From Patescibacteria group bacterium (GTDB lineage: Bacteria > Patescibacteriota > Minisyncoccia > Phycocordibacterales > Phycocordibacteraceae): DNA of 40,177 bases. The stretch covers positions 241,999 to 282,175 of the forward strand of contig JAIETW010000001.1 in NCBI GenBank assembly GCA_019744845.1, in the 5' to 3' direction. A program made the translations under genes and the position numbers. The notes beneath the pieces are model-generated. The model saw nothing but the letters and a program-made list of their open reading frames with translations, made no database searches and was not told the DNA's origin. Each line of letters starts with the position of its first letter. Positions within the stretch are counted from its first letter, which is position 1. Below, in pieces: positions 1 through 9,448 of the stretch.

Positions 1-488
1 GTCGCCACAATCTTCTGACGTTCCCCTATGGCTCGCTCTAAAGTCTGCGTCTCTTTAAGACGTGCGAGTTCTGCAGCACGCACCTGCGCTAACTCACTCT
101 CTGCGTACACCTCAAGATCTCCGTCTCCGAGGAGTGCTTTGGCAATACGGAGTTCCTTGGTGACCGTAACATCCTTCCAGACGTAATCCATCACATCAAT
201 AGTGTCAAACTCATACGTAAGATAGTAATACTCCCCATCTTCTGCAATCTCTGTGATACGCATGCGGAGGTTATAGTCCTCTACATTTACTGACAAGATA
301 TAGGAGTTATCGACGGAACGCACCACCGCCTCTTCGTCGTACACCAACTCACGTGCTTCTTCGCTTGCTGCAAAGGTTGCGGTCATAGACAGGAATATGA
401 ACCCAAGTGCGATGGGGACTGCATTGTGATACTTAATGAAGTGCGCAATTGAGTTCTTTTGCTCCATACGTTCGTTAGTATACGACAT
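1..488 (-). CDS. Partial CDS (runs off window start): exported/membrane-anchored protein of unknown function
   Basis: Reverse complement reads MSYTNERMEQKNSIAHFIKYHNAVPIALGFIFLSMTATFAASEEARELVYDEEAVV... open to base 1; signal/TM segment near the N-terminus; begins 4 nt after the stop of the 493..1668 gene. Confidence 0.7.
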   Translation of the reverse strand, partial: MSYTNERMEQKNSIAHFIKYHNAVPIALGFIFLSMTATFAASEEARELVYDEEAVVRSVDNSYILSVNVEDYNLRMRITEIAEDGEYYYLTYEFDTIDVMDYVWKDVTVTKELRIAKALLGDGDLEVYAESELAQVRAAELARLKETQTLERAIGERQKIVA

Positions 489-492
489 ATCT

Positions 493-1668
493 CTAAAAGT
501 CCTGGAACTGCCAAAATGCACTAGCGCTTGCTGTGTAGGTAACAGCGAGATACGGATCCTGTGAAGTGCCCGTTTGCTCAGATGCATAGTATGCGACACC
601 GCTGTATGCACCGTTAAGCACAAACGCATCGGTCACATCATGTCCCTCTCGTATCCCAAAACAGGACACGCCAGCCGTTGCACTACACGTGGACGCTTGC
701 CCATTTTTCTTAATCCAACTCAACCCTGTCGCGTTCAAGGAAAAAGAGGTGTACGCAACGGTAGAAATAGAAGTAATATCTTTGCGCTCTCCTATATCTA
801 TTCCCTCTGTTGGGTTATCAATAGCACCACAGTTGTTGTAATCTGTCGCCACAACAGTTATATGCCCCGCATGATCTGTCTGCACTATGGTCATGAAATC
901 AATCCCATCGTTGTCTCCAGTATATTTAGTATTCACATACACATTAAGCGTCGCAGCAGTAATGGTTGCTCCAGTAGGAATAGATGAAGTAATGATGGGA
1001 AGAAATCCTCTTAAAATCTCCGAAAAACATTCGTCTGTTTCATTAAATACATCTCTTACTCGCTCTGCATATCCGTACACATATGCGCTTGTGAAGGTAT
1101 AGTTTGCCACGGATCCTGCATCATCGTGCACAGTGTTCCAAATACTGCCAACCGTACAGTCTCCAAGAGCACCGAAGAAGCTCTCACTTGCTCCAGCATA
1201 TCCATCTCCAGTTTCTGCATATAGATCAGCAGCGTACGCTTCTTTCCAAAATAGGGATGCCACTGGGTTTTGCGCTCGTGCTTTGTAAAACGCAGCTTCA
1301 GTTGTGGTGGCGCGTTCTAGGTAATACCATTCTCCCCCGTGCTGTATAAAGGCAGGTTGTGCAAAAAAAATTCCTTCATATATTCGCTCTTTCCCTTTCC
1401 CCGCAGTACCTACCACCCGTGTGTACGACGAGTCAGTCCGCTTACTTACATCTTCATCTGGTGCAAGTTGTGGAGGAAGTTTCTCTCCACGATATTCATA
1501 CCGTACTACCGCTTCGTTTGATATCACTTCATACGAAGTAACATCTCGTGTAAACACGGGGTCATCCCCTGGTTCAACGACAACAAAGAGCGCTCCCACC
1601 GCTACGACACAAGCAGCTAGTATGCCACTTGCCACTAAGAGAAAAGGTGTAGAGGTGGGAGCTTGCAT
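493..1668 (-). CDS. Secreted/membrane-anchored surface protein with a C-terminal beta-sandwich (DNRLRE/CBM96-like) region
   Basis: 391-aa ORF; N-terminal hydrophobic anchor (FLLVASGILAACVVAVGALFVVV); C-terminal half has 'IPTGATITAATLNVYV...DPYLAVTYTA' typical of DNRLRE-like beta domains; collinear with the upstream surface protein. Confidence 0.7.
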   Translation of the reverse strand: MQAPTSTPFLLVASGILAACVVAVGALFVVVEPGDDPVFTRDVTSYEVISNEAVVRYEYRGEKLPPQLAPDEDVSKRTDSSYTRVVGTAGKGKERIYEGIFFAQPAFIQHGGEWYYLERATTTEAAFYKARAQNPVASLFWKEAYAADLYAETGDGYAGASESFFGALGDCTVGSIWNTVHDDAGSVANYTFTSAYVYGYAERVRDVFNETDECFSEILRGFLPIITSSIPTGATITAATLNVYVNTKYTGDNDGIDFMTIVQTDHAGHITVVATDYNNCGAIDNPTEGIDIGERKDITSISTVAYTSFSLNATGLSWIKKNGQASTCSATAGVSCFGIREGHDVTDAFVLNGAYSGVAYYASEQTGTSQDPYLAVTYTASASAFWQFQDF

Positions 1669-1671
1669 GTG

Positions 1672-4629
1672 TTAGAAGTTCGCATTCTGCGAACCAAATA
1701 TCTTAAGCGTGGACGTTGCAACCGTCGCAAGGAAGCTCCACACATCGCATTTGTTTGCGGTCGTCGTTTGTGTTGGTGCAGACGCACTCGGCCAGAGAAT
1801 TTGCGTGCCCCATGAAATAGCACCGGCGGTTGCGTTCGGATTACATACGGTAAGCGCGAGCTTCTGACCTTCCACATACCCGGAGAAGCTAATGGTTGTG
1901 GCCGCAGTACCAAGGCGAACCAACTGCTGGTTTCCGTTACGCCAGTCAATGGTCATAGAGGTACTTGTGGCGAGTGTGTTCTCGCCGACCACAATTGCCT
2001 TACCAGAAGCAACCCCAAGACCTGCCCACGGTGTAGAAGAAGCAATACCAATTGCGGTTTCGGCAATGACATTGCCATTTCCAGACGGAGTGCCCGTCGG
2101 ACATGATCCTCCCGTACACACAAAGAGGTTCTCATCAAGAAGTGACACGTCTCCTCCTTGTGCATCAATCACCAAGTCTCCCACTGAAGTACTCTGAAAT
2201 TGCGCATAGCGAGTCGCATCATAGGAAACCTTAAGTTGTGAGGCTCCTACAGTATTAAAAATCTCAAGCTTGGTATCAGGGTCAGTCACACCAATGCCCA
2301 CCAGGTTCCCAGCATTGTCTCCAAAGAGAAGTCCACCATCAAAGTTGAAGTTGCCGCCCCCAACAACGGAGAGAGTGGCGCCTGCGGAACCCACTTGGAA
2401 CGTGCCGCTCGTCGTCACGGTGCCTGATGAATCAACAGAGATACCTTCATCACCACCATCACCTGACAAGAAGTTAGAGCCAAGAAGTATGTTTGCAGCA
2501 GAACCAGAAAGAGTAAACGAAGAAGAGAGCGTTGCAGCGGCGGCGGAGATGGTGCCGGTAAACGTCGGACTTGCAGAAAATACAACTGAGCCCGTTCCCG
2601 TCTCATCGGACAATGACGCCGCAAGATCTGCAGAAGCACAGGTGACAGTAAGTGCGCCGCCAGTCGTCGTACAAACGGCCCGTGCAGAAGTAAGACCCGA
2701 GAATGTAATCGTACCGGAAGAGGTAAGGCCGGTAAGAGATCCAAGCGTACCCACGATCGTAGAGTTACCCGTTGCGGCAAGACCTCCGGAAGACACCGTA
2801 AGAGTGGTTGGGGTCGTGATGGCACCCGTAGTTGCAATCGTGGTACTTGCTGACCCTCCTATAGAGAACAGGTTACCCGTAAGCGTGCCAGAGAAGAGCG
2901 TGGTAGAGGTGGCGTTTGCAAGAGAGGTGTTGCCCGAGAGGGTCGTACCAGAAAGTGTAGGACTGGTACCAAACACGAGTGCCCCAGAACCCGTCTCCCC
3001 TGTGACCGCGCTCGCGAGGTTTGCTGTTGAAGGGGTTGCAAGGAAAGTTGCGACTCCAGTGCCAAGACCAGAGATACCCGTTGAGACGGGAAGTCCGGTG
3101 GCATTTGTAAGCGTGAGTGCAGATGGTGTGCCGAGGTTTGGAGTGACCAGCGTCGGACTCGTTGCAAATACAAGGGAGCCTGAACCCGTTTCATCAGAAA
3201 TAGAGTTTGAGAGCGCTGCAGACGCTGCGGTGGTGGTGAGCTCTCCACCAGTCGTCGTAAACACGGTGCGATCCGCAGTAAGTCCGGAGAAGGTAATGGT
3301 GCCAGATGAGGTCACTCCCGTGAGTGAACTCAAAGTACCCACGATCGTTGAGTTACCCGTCACAGTGAGACCTCCGGAAGATACAGTAAGCGTAGTTGGT
3401 GTGGTGACGGCACCCGTGGAAGAAATAGTGGTACTTGCACTTCCACCTACTGCAAGCGATGTACCAGTAAGTGCACCAGAAAAGAACGTGGTGGACGTCG
3501 CGTTGGTAAGTGAGGTGTTACCCGAAAGAGTGACTCCGGAGAGTGTCGGGTTCGTTCCAAACACTGCAGCACCTGAACCAGTTTCGTCGGTGAGCGCAGC
3601 CGCAAGGTTTGCACTTGAAGGAGTGCCGAGAAGAGTTGCAACACCAGTGCCAAGACCAGCGATACCCGTTGAGACCGGGAGTCCACTCGCATCCACGAGA
3701 TTAAACGCAGGGGTTGCATCGCTTCCGCCAAGCGCAACGGAAACACCTCCGTATGACACTGAGGTATTCGTCAAACTAAGCGCACCTGCAGTCACCGAAA
3801 GACCAGTACCACTTAGATCAGTGACCACATCTCCGCCAAGCGCGAGACGCGTAATCTCTGCGTTCGGGAACGTAGAAGTGGCGACTGAAGAAGTAGCAGT
3901 AAAGATGAGTCCGGTGGTAGTCCCATATGTGCTCACCTGGTTACGGAAGAGTGCGTTTCCTATCACCTCCAAAATATTTCCGGTAGTTGAAGTTGCACTT
4001 CCTCCCACGATCACTACATCTGACGTGTCATCAGGATAGACGGCAAGACTGTCACTTGTGGTTGCCCATGCACCACTTCCTCCCCCTCCAACTGAGTCTG
4101 GCTCCCATGACGGTACACCACCGAGCACCTTAAGCACTTCTCCTGCTGATCCAATCCCAAGCTTGGTCAGCGTGGTTGCGTTTGATGCATACAAAAGATC
4201 TCCCGTGGTGTAGCTCGTCTGCCCTGTTCCACCATAGATTGCCTGAATAGAGGTTGTGGCCGACACAACGCCTGCATTAGCCTGCAGTGGACCATTCAAA
4301 GATCCAACAGTCAGCGTGGATGATACGCCGATAGTTTCAATGGAAATGTCACCAATCGTGGCGGTCTCCGCAATAAGATCAGTGGTGCTTGCAGTACCAG
4401 ACACTGTAATCGCAGTGCTTGAAGCATACGGGAATGTGCTTGCCTGACTGGTAGAAGTAGCAGTGAAGTACGGCGCCTCTACTTCTCCGCTTGATGAGAA
4501 TCCAGTCGCACTGAACGTGCCGTCAACGGTAAGATCGCCCCCAATCGTTGCGTTCCCCGTGACCGTAAGGGTGATGGTCGTAAATGCCTCTGCAATACTA
4601 TCCATCGCTCCGTCAATGCTGTTCGTCAC
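1672..4629 (-). CDS. Large Ser/Thr/Gly-rich repetitive surface/fibre protein (phage tail-fibre-like repeats); GTG start, probably the C-terminal part of a protein starting at 5150
   Basis: 985 aa, low-complexity beta-repeat composition; contains 'NLGTPSALTLTNATGLPVSTGISGLGTGVATFLATPSTANLASAVTGETGSGALVFGTSPTL'; no signal peptide of its own. Confidence 0.75.
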   Translation of the reverse strand: MTNSIDGAMDSIAEAFTTITLTVTGNATIGGDLTVDGTFSATGFSSSGEVEAPYFTATSTSQASTFPYASSTAITVSGTASTTDLIAETATIGDISIETIGVSSTLTVGSLNGPLQANAGVVSATTSIQAIYGGTGQTSYTTGDLLYASNATTLTKLGIGSAGEVLKVLGGVPSWEPDSVGGGGSGAWATTSDSLAVYPDDTSDVVIVGGSATSTTGNILEVIGNALFRNQVSTYGTTTGLIFTATSSVATSTFPNAEITRLALGGDVVTDLSGTGLSVTAGALSLTNTSVSYGGVSVALGGSDATPAFNLVDASGLPVSTGIAGLGTGVATLLGTPSSANLAAALTDETGSGAAVFGTNPTLSGVTLSGNTSLTNATSTTFFSGALTGTSLAVGGSASTTISSTGAVTTPTTLTVSSGGLTVTGNSTIVGTLSSLTGVTSSGTITFSGLTADRTVFTTTGGELTTTAASAALSNSISDETGSGSLVFATSPTLVTPNLGTPSALTLTNATGLPVSTGISGLGTGVATFLATPSTANLASAVTGETGSGALVFGTSPTLSGTTLSGNTSLANATSTTLFSGTLTGNLFSIGGSASTTIATTGAITTPTTLTVSSGGLAATGNSTIVGTLGSLTGLTSSGTITFSGLTSARAVCTTTGGALTVTCASADLAASLSDETGTGSVVFSASPTFTGTISAAAATLSSSFTLSGSAANILLGSNFLSGDGGDEGISVDSSGTVTTSGTFQVGSAGATLSVVGGGNFNFDGGLLFGDNAGNLVGIGVTDPDTKLEIFNTVGASQLKVSYDATRYAQFQSTSVGDLVIDAQGGDVSLLDENLFVCTGGSCPTGTPSGNGNVIAETAIGIASSTPWAGLGVASGKAIVVGENTLATSTSMTIDWRNGNQQLVRLGTAATTISFSGYVEGQKLALTVCNPNATAGAISWGTQILWPSASAPTQTTTANKCDVWSFLATVATSTLKIFGSQNANF
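2580..3684 (-). repeat. Degenerate tandem repeat inside the fibre gene, period 588 bp (196 aa)
   Basis: GLPVSTGI[A/S]GLGTGVAT... recurs with its first base at 3684 and at 3096 (588 bp apart); downstream modules (SGNTSL.NATSTT, TPTTLTVSSGGL, GNSTIVGTL, TSSGTITFSGLT) repeat in the same order. Confidence 0.8.
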
Positions 4630-5150
4630 GGAGTCATAAAACGATCCACCTGATTTGAAAAATTCTCTTGCGACACTCCAGAAGAACTTCCACCACCCCC
4701 CGACGCAGACTCTCGGATAATTGTGGTTGGGTTATTCGTGACGTACGTATTTTCTACGACCGTGGTGTACGTCGGCGTACCACTCGGAGACGTAGAAACG
4801 GTATACGACGGTAGTACTTCTGCAGGAGGAGGAATAGTGGTGGTCACTACCGTCGAAGGTACCGTAGGAGTAGCAGGTGCGGGAGAAGACGATGGTGTAC
4901 GTGGCGCAATCGGCTCTGCTTCCTTACAGAGATCAAGACTCAACCAACTGGTCACCCCGCACCACACATCTACAAAGAGATTGCCCGTCAATGCGGCTGC
5001 AGCAGAGAGAGACTCATGCGCGGCTGCGGCGAACTGCACACCTGGTGACTTCTCCAGCACCTCTGCCTCCACCGAGATCGGAAAAGAGCAGAAGAGGGTC
5101 ACGGCTACCGCAATAGCCGCCCCACCCCGTGGATCGGTCAGGCGAATCAT
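4626..5150 (-). CDS. Signal-peptide-bearing N-terminal segment of a surface protein with Pro/Ser/Thr stalk and Gly/Ser linker
   Basis: From ATG at 5150: MIRLTDPRGGAAIAVAVTLFCSFPISVEA... then PRTPSSSPAPATPTVPSTVVTTTIPPPAE... and GGGGSSSGVSQENFSNQVDRF; TATAAT box 7 nt upstream of the ATG. The ORF-track extension to 5288 is not needed. Confidence 0.65.
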   Translation of the reverse strand: MIRLTDPRGGAAIAVAVTLFCSFPISVEAEVLEKSPGVQFAAAAHESLSAAAALTGNLFVDVWCGVTSWLSLDLCKEAEPIAPRTPSSSPAPATPTVPSTVVTTTIPPPAEVLPSYTVSTSPSGTPTYTTVVENTYVTNNPTTIIRESASGGGGSSSGVSQENFSNQVDRFMTP

Positions 5151-5208
5151 CCTCCTTATTATATGCTTTATTCGTGAAAAACTGGAATCAAAATCTGTGG
5201 GGAACGTG

Positions 5209-5652
5209 CTATACGCTCGTCTTTGAAAGACCGTGCGGGAGTGGACAGGTTCCCACCGCTGCCTTTTGTGCGCCGTACACGGACACATAGAGAAGACCCG
5301 CGATGATCTGGAGACAGCTGAAGAAGGTCATCATCTGCATTTGATCACTTAGATCACGGCCAAAGAACACCGCAATGAGTGCCGTGAACACAATCAGTAC
5401 CGCAGCAGCCGTACGCGAGTTGTACCCGACGATAAGTGCGATACCCGCACCGACTTCAACAATGAAAGCGAGGGTCACTGCGATCATCGCAAACGGAATG
5501 CCGACCGCAGCAGACATCTCTACCTGTCCTGCAAATGTTTCCGTGCCTGGGATTTTGTAGAAGGCGCTGTACAGAAAGAGCGCACCGAAGAGCACGCGCG
5601 CGACAACGGGAGCCCACTGTTCATACGGACGGGTAAGATGTGGAAGGGTCAT
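5209..5652 (-). CDS. DoxX family membrane protein
   Basis: 147 aa; VARVLFGALFLYSAFYKIPGTETFAGQVE... four TM helices typical of DoxX. Confidence 0.8.
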   Translation of the reverse strand: MTLPHLTRPYEQWAPVVARVLFGALFLYSAFYKIPGTETFAGQVEMSAAVGIPFAMIAVTLAFIVEVGAGIALIVGYNSRTAAAVLIVFTALIAVFFGRDLSDQMQMMTFFSCLQIIAGLLYVSVYGAQKAAVGTCPLPHGLSKTSV

Positions 5653-5681
5653 AGGAATGAAAATAGATTAATACTCTACTC

Positions 5682-7229
5682 ATGGTACCCTTCCTAAGAT
5701 TCAAATCAACTCTTCCATTGGGAGATCCAGTCATGTTGTATTTCACCATTTTCTCAACCAACGCTGCGATTCTCATATTTGAAATTGCCGGTGCACATCT
5801 TCTTGCCCCCTATCTCGGCACCTCGGTAGAGGTGTGGTCTGGCACTATTGCGGTCATTTTGGGTGGTATGGCTATCGGGTATTGGGTGGCAGGTATCATT
5901 GCCGATCAGCGCTCATCGCGCGCCATGCTTTCACTCTTGATGTGCGCGAGTGGTCTTGCCGCACTACTTGCCTGGAGCACACGTGATCTTATCCCCTCCC
6001 TTTTTGCGACTTCGTTCAGTCTCCCTCTTACGTTTACTGCAATGGCGACCGCAGCCCTGCTGTTTCTCCCGACGACTATTCTTCTTGCCTCTATCTCACC
6101 CTTCGTCGCAAAAGCACTTATTGTGCATCTTGAGTCATCTGGCCGAGTCGTAGGTCGTTTGAATGCGATAGGAACACTCGGAAGTATTACGGGTGCAGTG
6201 ATTACCAGCACCTTCCTTATTCCTTCTTTTGGGGTCGGTGCCATCTTTCTTTGTATTGCACTATTTTTGCTCGCTCTTTCGTTTGTCCTTGGAGTGAGTC
6301 ACCTCAAAATGAAACTAGCCGCACTGGTGATCGTAAGTGCGATCTCATTCAGTTTGTACTACGGACCTACGCATACACAGGACGCAATTGCTGATATCTC
6401 TACCACCTATAACCGGATCTGGATTGTAGAAGATGAATACAGAGGAGAGATGCTGCGTATGCTTAAAACAGATCCCTTCGGCATACAGTGCGCAATGCTT
6501 CTTCTTCCCGACGGTACAGTGGATGAAACCACCCTCTCTTTTAACTACCTCCGAGGGTTTGAGGCAGTCGCACGCGAAGTCGCTCCACAGGAAGAGGTAA
6601 ACGCACTTTTTCTTGGAGGATGTAACTACTCACATCCCCGTGCCTTCTTATCCGCTCGTCCTGACGCGCGCGCGACCGTAGTGGAGATTGATCCCGGCAT
6701 GACCGAAGTTGCGGAAACCTATTTTGGATTTGTGCCCGAGAACTTCCCTTCTCTTTCCATTGCACACGCAGACGCACGCAGATTTCTTGTAGAACACGAA
6801 CAAGACTACGATCTTATTTTCATGGATGTGTTTAACGCCTCTTCAAACACCCCCTACCATCTCACTACCACTGAGATGTTTACCCTTCTGTCGGAGCGCG
6901 TGACACCAGAAGGAGTGGTGATGGTGAATCTCATAAGTCCGCTTGAAGGAGGGGCGGGCGCCTTTGCCTCCTCCATGCTTGCCACCGCACGCACTGCATT
7001 CCCTTATGTGGAACTTTACGCACAAGACAATACTGCCCTGTCTCAAACACAAAATGTACTCTTGGTCGGAAGCACCGTCCCTCTCGCAGAAAGATACGGC
7101 TCAACACGCGTAGATGGCGTTCGTCTCTCTCGTGTTGATGACGCTCTTTTGCCTCCGTCTATTATCTTGAATGATGATTTTGCACCCGTAGAATTCCTTA
7201 CTCGTCAGATTCGTGGATCGTCATTGTGA
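5682..7229 (+). CDS. Fused MFS/spermidine synthase-like protein
   Basis: 515 aa; N-terminal TM region (NAAILIFEIAGAHLLAPYLGTSVEVWSGTIAVILGGMAIGYWVAG) plus C-terminal spermidine-synthase-like domain (LFLGGCNYSHPRAFLSARPDARATVVEIDPGMTEVAETYFG...YDLIFMDVFNASSNTPYHLTTTEMF). Confidence 0.85.
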   Translation: MVPFLRFKSTLPLGDPVMLYFTIFSTNAAILIFEIAGAHLLAPYLGTSVEVWSGTIAVILGGMAIGYWVAGIIADQRSSRAMLSLLMCASGLAALLAWSTRDLIPSLFATSFSLPLTFTAMATAALLFLPTTILLASISPFVAKALIVHLESSGRVVGRLNAIGTLGSITGAVITSTFLIPSFGVGAIFLCIALFLLALSFVLGVSHLKMKLAALVIVSAISFSLYYGPTHTQDAIADISTTYNRIWIVEDEYRGEMLRMLKTDPFGIQCAMLLLPDGTVDETTLSFNYLRGFEAVAREVAPQEEVNALFLGGCNYSHPRAFLSARPDARATVVEIDPGMTEVAETYFGFVPENFPSLSIAHADARRFLVEHEQDYDLIFMDVFNASSNTPYHLTTTEMFTLLSERVTPEGVVMVNLISPLEGGAGAFASSMLATARTAFPYVELYAQDNTALSQTQNVLLVGSTVPLAERYGSTRVDGVRLSRVDDALLPPSIILNDDFAPVEFLTRQIRGSSL

Positions 7230-7257
7230 TTCCTACCATAGTGGTAAAATCCATTCT

Positions 7258-8196
7258 ATGAGTCGCCTCCTTGTTGCAGGGTCTTTGGCCTATGACCGGA
7301 TCATGGTATTTCCTGGGCGATTTGAGCAGCATCTTCTCAAAGACGCCCTCCATTCTATTAATGTGTGTTTTTCCGTCACTCCGCCAAAAGAAGAATTTGG
7401 AGGTTGCGCAGGTAACATCGCATACACCCTTTCCCTTCTTGGTGGCGCTCCCGTCATCTTGGCAACTGCAGGTAATGACTTTGCGCGCTACGAGGAACAT
7501 TTAAAAGAAGAAGGAGTCGCCACCACTCCCATTCAAGTCTATGGCGATGTACCTTCTTCATCGTTCTATGTGATTACCGATGAAGGAAATAACCAGATAG
7601 GCGCCTTCTCACACGGCGCTGATGCGAAGCCCTACACCTATGACATTGATTTTAATGATGTGGTACTCGCCATTGTGGCGCCCACAGGCGTAGAAGACAT
7701 GCGTGAGTTCCCAGAAAAGTTTAAAGAGGCAAATGTTCCGTACCTCTTTGATCCAGGGCAGCAAATCACGAGCTTGTCTGCGGATGAACTCCGAAGTGGA
7801 ATCTCCAGTTCGCGAGCACTTCTCGTGAATGATTACGAGCTTGCCCTCATTGTGGAAAAGACGGAATGGGATGAGGAGCGCATTGCCTCTGAAACAGAAA
7901 TGCTCATTGTCACCCTTGGAGGAGCAGGATCGCGGATTCGTACTCGTGATGAGGCATTCCATATAGAGGCGGTAGCCGCAAAGTCAGTCGTAGATCCAAC
8001 AGGTGCAGGTGACGCATATCGTGCAGGTTTTATGCATGCACTTGCGGAAGGCCTCTCTGCCCGAGAAGCAATGCAGGTAGGAAGCGCGGTAGCCGCGTAT
8101 GCCGTGGAGTGCTATGGTACTCAAAACCACCGCTTTACCCTTGATGAACTGAAGACCCGCTACGAAGATACCTACCACTCTTCCTTCCCTCTCTAA
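7258..8196 (+). CDS. PfkB-family carbohydrate/nucleoside kinase (adenosine kinase-like)
   Basis: [16 protein letters not shown] and C-terminal [13 protein letters not shown] motifs; start taken at [15 protein letters not shown] with a TGGTAAAAT box 7 nt upstream. Confidence 0.85.
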   Translation: MSRLLVAGSLAYDRIMVFPGRFEQHLLKDALHSINVCFSVTPPKEEFGGCAGNIAYTLSLLGGAPVILATAGNDFARYEEHLKEEGVATTPIQVYGDVPSSSFYVITDEGNNQIGAFSHGADAKPYTYDIDFNDVVLAIVAPTGVEDMREFPEKFKEANVPYLFDPGQQITSLSADELRSGISSSRALLVNDYELALIVEKTEWDEERIASETEMLIVTLGGAGSRIRTRDEAFHIEAVAAKSVVDPTGAGDAYRAGFMHALAEGLSAREAMQVGSAVAAYAVECYGTQNHRFTLDELKTRYEDTYHSSFPL

Positions 8197-8197
8197 T

Positions 8198-9448
8198 ATG
8201 GACTACGACATTGCAAATCCTGATCTTTCGGCCGAAGGTGCCACGCGTCTTGCCTGGGCTGACAATGACATGCCCGTGCTCCGCGCAATTCGTGAACGCT
8301 TTGAGAAAGAACAACCATTCAAAGGAAAAAATCTTGCTGCCTGTCTCCATGTCACTGCGGAAACCGGAAACCTAATGCGCACCCTCAAAGCAGGAGGAGC
8401 GAATGTAGTTCTCTGTGCGTCCAACCCTCTTTCTACGCAAGATGACATTGCGGCCACCCTCGTAAAAGATCACGACATTCCTGTGTACGCAAAGAAAGGG
8501 GAAGATCGTGATACCTTCTTTGCCCATCTGAAGAAAGTGATCTCCTACAACCCACATCTCACCATGGATGATGGCGCGGATCTGGTTTCCACCATTCACA
8601 AAGAACATCCAGACCTCATTCCTTCTATTGTCGGCGGTACTGAAGAAACAACGACGGGCGTCATTCGCCTTCGTGCGATGGCAAAGAATGGTGCACTCAA
8701 GTTCCCCATCGTTGCAGTGAATGATGCAAAGACCAAGAATATGTTTGATAACCGCTATGGTACAGGCCAATCAACACTTGATGGCATTGTGCGCGCCACC
8801 GATGTACTTCTTGCAGGAAAAGTATTTGTCGTTGCGGGATATGGCTGGTGTGGTCGTGGTCTCGCACTTCGTGCACGCGGCATGGGTGCACAAGTAATCG
8901 TGACCGAAGTAGATGCAATCAAAGCGCTTGAAGCATCTATGGATGGCTTCCGTGTCGCAACCATGGAAGAGGCTTCTCCAATCGGTGATATTTTCTGTAC
9001 GGCAACCGGGAACATTCATGTCATCCGTCTTGAGCATTTGAAGCGTATGAAAGATGGTGCAATCGTTGCGAATACCGGACACTTTGATGTGGAGATAGAT
9101 GTGGCAGCACTCAAGAACGCGGCGACCTCAGTACGTGAGAACGTACGTCCTTCAGTAGATGAGTACATGCTTGGGAAGAATCGCATCAACCTTCTTGCTG
9201 AGGGTCGTCTCGTGAATCTTGCCGCTGCAGAAGGACATCCTGCCTCCGTGATGGACATGAGCTTTGCGACTCAGGCACTCTCTGCTGCGTGGATGGCAAC
9301 GCAGGCACTTACTCCTCAGGTATACGAAGTGCCAGAAGAAATAGAAGAGACCGTCGCCACTCTTAAGCTTTCTGCTATGGGTATTACCGTTGATACGCTT
9401 ACTCCTGAACAGCAGAAGTATCTCTCCGATTGGGAGAGTGGTACTTAG
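8198..9448 (+). CDS. ahcY: Adenosylhomocysteinase (S-adenosyl-L-homocysteine hydrolase)
   Basis: 416 aa; [124 protein letters not shown]. Confidence 0.95.
   Translation: MDYDIANPDLSAEGATRLAWADNDMPVLRAIRERFEKEQPFKGKNLAACLHVTAETGNLMRTLKAGGANVVLCASNPLSTQDDIAATLVKDHDIPVYAKKGEDRDTFFAHLKKVISYNPHLTMDDGADLVSTIHKEHPDLIPSIVGGTEETTTGVIRLRAMAKNGALKFPIVAVNDAKTKNMFDNRYGTGQSTLDGIVRATDVLLAGKVFVVAGYGWCGRGLALRARGMGAQVIVTEVDAIKALEASMDGFRVATMEEASPIGDIFCTATGNIHVIRLEHLKRMKDGAIVANTGHFDVEIDVAALKNAATSVRENVRPSVDEYMLGKNRINLLAEGRLVNLAAAEGHPASVMDMSFATQALSAAWMATQALTPQVYEVPEEIEETVATLKLSAMGITVDTLTPEQQKYLSDWESGT

Noticed and set aside
2580-3684. CRISPR-like array
   Set aside because: The repeats are ~588 bp, in-frame and divergent protein repeats, not short direct repeats with spacers; no cas genes.
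2270-4039. 589-aa plus-strand ORF antisense to the fibre gene
   Set aside because: Pro/Val/Glu-rich translation is the expected mirror of the Ser/Thr/Gly-rich repeat codons on the minus strand; the minus frame has recognisable repeats and operon context.
1672-4629. Prophage or phage tail module
   Set aside because: Tail-fibre-like repeats exist but no capsid, portal, terminase, tape-measure or integrase genes are in the window, and the neighbours are exported cellular-type proteins.
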